From Ceratobasidium sp. AG-K (taxonomy: Eukaryota; Basidiomycota; Agaricomycetes; Cantharellales; Ceratobasidiaceae), in the NCBI GenBank assembly GCA_037039685.1, contig JAWNGF010000005.1:1922001-1986000 (forward strand): a stretch of DNA of 64,000 nt, in the 5' to 3' direction. Under the pieces are notes generated by a model. It was given only the letters and a program-made list of their open reading frames with translations, was not told the origin of the DNA and searched no databases. Of this stretch, positions 61,401 to 64,000 are shown piece after piece; the first letter of the stretch is position 1; the number at the start of each line of letters is the position of its first letter. Made by a program: the position numbers and the translations under genes.

Positions 61401-64000
61401 TCATTAACAAAGGGAAACTGTCATTCGGCTATTTCGTCCAGCTGCATCACCTTGGACGAAGCCTTGATATCTCATCCCAAAATACTCAGAGACTTCTAGG
61501 ATTTGAGCCTCGAGAGCCAATTGTCGTACATGGTGCAGAAGATACAGGAACCACCGCAATCGAGTTCTGGGTTCACTCGACATCCCCGGTGTTCGATGGG
61601 GCGCGGAACGTCCCAGGTGCCCACGATTCCATCCCATCCGATTTAGGACCGTCCTTGTTAGCCATATCAGAGGTGGATACTTCTCGTCTGGTGAAAACCT
61701 TGGTATACGATGCACTTCGGTTTGAGATACGAAAAATCGCGTTAAATAGTGCGGTGGACTATTCGGCATACCTCGACCCATGCATGGAATACGCTGTCTT
61801 TGGAATCTGCGATCGTGACACCTGTCGGAAGCAACATGTCGACAGCCAAAAGCTGTCTGATGATCATCGGCAGAAAGAGTTTAATTTGAGAGTTCAAGCC
61901 TTGATTGTGCAACTCGAAATTATCCACGCATATCCACCGAGAGATGTGACTGATTCCCGAGTTGTTAGACGGTGAGGGTTTTCGTGTTGGCTCACTATTA
62001 GAGATACATTGCGCTTACCGGCCACAGAACTTGGTCCCGCCAGGCTTACGAGTTGCTGATGCCGTACTTCCCTCCTTTGGGGGGACTCCTCTGCCTCAAT
62101 CAAACCCGTGCTTCTGAAAAAGACCAAGGACTGCGTCTGCTAGATCTGCTCTCCGTATGGTGCGAGGATGCATTGCACTACATCGATCCCAAGTATGGAG
62201 CAACAATTCTATCAGATATACTGATATATCTGGATCTTGCTTTCCGCATCGAGGGGTCATCCACGAACTTTACCGCATATGCACATAGACTCCACTCAAA
62301 TCGGCTCATCAGCTGGCGCCCGGACTTGATGTGGCGTTCTCCAGTCTATCCATATCCACAGCACTCAATTATTCATGATCTCATCGACTTTTACGCTCGC
62401 AGGTCTGATACCGCTCTCGCACGAATGATCCAGGCCATGCAGTGAGTACCATTCACTTGATTTATTTGTCCGCCCACTCGGACACTGATAATCTCTCCCA
62501 AGTCACGTTGTCATGGGCCAATTGGCAATTGAAGCAAACGTTCTAGTTCAAGTACTTGAATTTATCGGTCGTGAGGTCATTGTACACTATCGTCTATGGA
62601 CATACGGACCTCAGGTAGAAGGCAAAATACTCCTGGACCGAATGCTCGTTCCACGATCATGGGCAGTGGATCTAATCATGCGGCTACGCCTAATCCCCCA
62701 AAGGCCATTTAATCTACACCAGTTCATGGATACCTTATACAAAGCAATCAAAATACTACACACTCACGAACTTGGGCCATCTCGCGGTATGACTTGAAGC
62801 AACTTTGGAATTGACTGAGCTGACAAACCTTGGTCATTAGTTCTGTTGCGTTTCGGTGGTCCGCTGAACCTGTTAACGCGCACTGTATTGATCATACGAA
62901 TGTGAGTGATCTAGTCGTTGTGTGACCCCGGTAATAACGTTGGAGTCACATAGCTGTCGTATATTAATCCTTTGTACGCTGATTTCCATGCGGTCTTGTC
63001 CCACAAGCTGAAATCATTTCTTATAGTGGCGGTTAATATCAACCTCCCTATACCCGACAGGGAGATGATACGGTATCAGGTTGGGCACCTGTTGAGTGGG
63101 CCCGGAATTTTACATGCCTCCCTATGCGCCAGGTAAGCATGGGGATAAACGGGTTTGTAGTCCTACCCCCTAACATGCCGATGTCTCCCAAGGTTTGCAA
63201 GGTCAAGTACATGGTTTGATTTCCAGGACGCATTGGCATGGTCCCCACTCAATCGAGGAGCTGATGAGCTAGTGTTTTTATGGCTTCGAAAGGATGCCAG
63301 TTCCCCCCCTTCCTTACACAACACGAGGACAATTAGTTACACTAACGTCTTTCCGGACCTGGCCCAGGTCTTATCTTTGAACGGGACCACCAAACAACCC
63401 GGACCTCAACTCAACCCTCGAGCCGAGGCCTTTGTTCCTTCAGCTGCGGTGCAGGCAGCTAGTAACAAGTCATTGGCCGGGTCCTATTCCAATGCGTTCA
63501 CCGTCCCCACCTCTTCCGAAGACGATCCACTGGCGGCAGCACCAGGGGTCGAAATCCGACGCACTTTGACTACCAAAGAAATACAGATGGGGAAGAAGAT
63601 TCTCCGCTGTTACAGAGAATACACAGCTCGGCACAGGATCAAGGCGCAAATGGCTGGCCGAATTATATGGGCATACTATCGTCGATATCGTCTCCACCAC
63701 CTCGCCCCCCAGACGGCTATTGGCGACATGCTTCGGAAGCTTCACGTCGATTACATGCGAGACGTAGAGCGGGTCTTGTATCCTCCACTGCTTGCCAAAT
63801 GCTTCTATCAGCGCAAGCGAGTGCTGTTGGGATGCATGCCTCATGTCATCATATACCTCCGTGGTCTGGAGGATGTCAATCGGCACGAACTAGCTACGAA
63901 GAAGAAGGAACTTGTTGCGGCTGATCACAGGTATCTCGAGAAAATTCAGTCAAGGATCAACGCATGCAGGTGAGCTGCCCTTTCTATGTTCACGAAACGA
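55404..64000 (+). CDS. TRANK1-like UvrD/SF1A helicase, copy 3, 3' end beyond window
   Basis: The start is ATG 55404 (MARSSRAKSDASQPRSPTAR). N-terminal helices carry PSTPEEWIEFAKTKL. The RelE/ParE-like segment is at about 56530-57150 (VPIYEAKVSQNAKIVYQID, IIKIYGVYTDEQLD). The motor has VLGRSGTGKTTC near 57740, DEAQD (intron-split near 59020), AGDTAQ near 59200, NYRSHAG, ESKGLEFDD, and YVGLTRARKNCWIWD near 60030. TPR-like helices run from about 60280 to 61100. The CCCH-like knuckle (CMEYAVFGICDRDTCRKQH, C-X8-C-X4-C-X3-H) lies near 61790. The basic tail with IQ-like repeats (TLTTKEIQMGKKILRCYREY, IIWAYYRRYRL) lies at 63560-63690. The last visible exon ends at 63969 before a GTGAGC donor; copy 2 predicts one more exon of about 90 residues. 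No frame break was found, so this is the best candidate for the active copy. UvrD-type proteins translocate 3'-5' on single-stranded nucleic acid using ATP. Confidence 0.85.

Noticed and set aside
1..64000. CRISPR arrays, bacterial operons, phage genes, LTR retrotransposon polyprotein
   Set aside because: No regular direct repeats with spacers, no polycistronic layout and no reverse transcriptase, integrase or gag motifs were seen on either strand.

Overview
The window looks like nuclear DNA of a filamentous basidiomycete (Agaricomycetes; a Rhizoctonia/Ceratobasidium-type genome is my best guess, by inference only). The reasons are genes broken every few hundred bases by 45-60 nt GT-AG introns, no operons, and typical fungal families: a Zn(II)2Cys6 regulator, an ABCC-type pump, a clade-3 catalase, an F-box/LRR protein and WD40 relics. 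I see no rRNA genes, no convincing tRNA gene and no CRISPR array.

Layout. 1.1-3.1 kb (+): a DUF4140/DUF4139 (mucoidy-inhibitor-like) protein. 3.4-5.4 kb (-): an M20 zinc peptidase. 6.1-6.9 kb (+): a stand-alone copy of the N-terminal membrane domain (TMD0) of an ABC transporter. It lies just upstream of the full two-NBD ABCC-type transporter at 7.7-13.9 kb (+). 14.3-17.3 kb (-): a Zn2Cys6 transcription factor, convergent with the transporter. 17.3-21.9 kb: gene-poor, with a decayed WD40 gene. 21.9-28.1 kb (-): a very large Ser-rich, low-complexity protein. 28.1-30.6 kb: non-coding, with degenerate inverted repeats. 30.6-32.4 kb (-): a polytopic membrane protein. 33.3-34.6 kb (-): an F-box protein. 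37.1-39.0 kb (-): catalase.

The last 24 kb is the most unusual part: three head-to-tail paralogues of a giant UvrD-type (SF1A) helicase resembling TPR-and-ankyrin-repeat-containing protein 1 (TRANK1). Each has an N-terminal alpha-helical region, a segment that reads like a RelE/ParE-superfamily fold, a complete SF1A motor, then TPR-like helices. Copies 2 and 3 continue with a CCCH-like zinc knuckle and a basic IQ-like tail. Copy 1 (40.2-45.7 kb) has lost everything after the first TPR-like helices. Copy 2 (46.1-55.0 kb) is full length but carries apparent single-base frame breaks. Copy 3 (55.4 kb to beyond the window) looks intact. All three share an upstream block with a GTGGC...GCCAC inverted repeat 80-110 bp before the ATG.

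Cross-cutting observations: several genes show what look like single-base deletions, mostly in homopolymers, which could be consensus errors or real decay. At least three introns use GC-AG ends, two of them in the catalase gene. The ABC signature motif of NBD1 is assembled from three exons, including a 13-nt microexon.
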